A stretch of DNA of 6,037 bases, from NCBI GenBank assembly GCA_964575975.1, contig CAZNTU010000303.1:1-6037 (forward strand), given 5' to 3'. Source of the stretch: G963674505 sp964575975 (GTDB lineage Bacteria; Desulfobacterota; Desulfobacteria; Desulfobacterales; SKZT01). Positions 6,017 through 6,037 of this stretch are shown here, one piece after another (position 1 is the stretch's first letter; each line of letters begins with the position of its first letter). Under the pieces are notes generated by a model that was given only the letters and a program-made list of their open reading frames with translations, had not been told where the DNA came from and searched no databases. Made by a program: the position numbers and the translations under genes.

Positions 6017-6037
6017 ACCGCCGCCCAACCGCACAGC

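Larger units (their letters stand above)
5872..6037. other. Leader of the ligase gene, no gene seen
   Basis: These 166 bases carry the two inverted repeat arms and a small 5-bp dyad, GGACC (5896-5900) with GGTCC (5910-5914). No open frame of its own is credible. Between the arms the minus strand has TTGACC (5976-5971), which resembles a -35 element, but the matching -10 position reads TACCGA, so no promoter is called. The stretch from the repeat to the ATG has no clear Shine-Dalgarno. Confidence 0.5.

Overview
The window comes from an uncultured-looking bacterium of moderate G+C, by eye a little over half. The phylum cannot be fixed from this sequence. The DsrE-like protein has a Sec signal peptide, so an exported compartment (probably a periplasm) is likely. 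The pathway type and the two kinds of AT- or GC-rich repeat at the window edges are seen mostly in environmental Gram-negative genomes. All five genes lie on the minus strand, so the window is best read from high to low coordinates.

Right part (about 6037 to 2597): a 165-base leader holds two nearly perfect 34-base inverted repeat arms. It is followed by an AMP-forming acyl-CoA ligase-like enzyme (4270-5871), a fold-III PLP decarboxylase (3057-4289, overlapping the ligase by 20 bases) and a small exported DsrE-family protein (2597-3040, 16 bases after the decarboxylase). Spacing and overlaps make these one transcription unit. The ligase and decarboxylase together look like the pair known from exosortase A/PEP-CTERM exopolysaccharide loci (models TIGR03098 and TIGR03099). 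No exosortase, PEP-CTERM protein or acyl carrier protein is in view.

Middle (2331-2596): a 266-base gap without a convincing gene. It holds three dyad structures: an 18-bp imperfect hairpin just after the DsrE gene, a small 6-bp hairpin, and an 8-bp inverted repeat close to the next gene.

Left part (2330 to 34): a FemAB/CelD(BcsL)-like acyltransferase of the GNAT superfamily (1278-2330, GTG start) and a GT4-type glycosyltransferase (34-1281), joined by an ATGA stop/start overlap. The glycosyltransferase stop codon lies in the first unit of a 7-base tandem repeat at the window edge.

Taken together, the enzymes fit the building and acyl or aminoacyl decoration of a surface polysaccharide. The ligase and decarboxylase would make or activate a small acyl or amine group, the FemAB-like enzyme could attach it, and the glycosyltransferase would build the sugar chain. 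The placement of the DsrE-like protein in this operon is unexplained. The individual families are known. What deserves a second look is the combination, the repeats and the intergenic structures.
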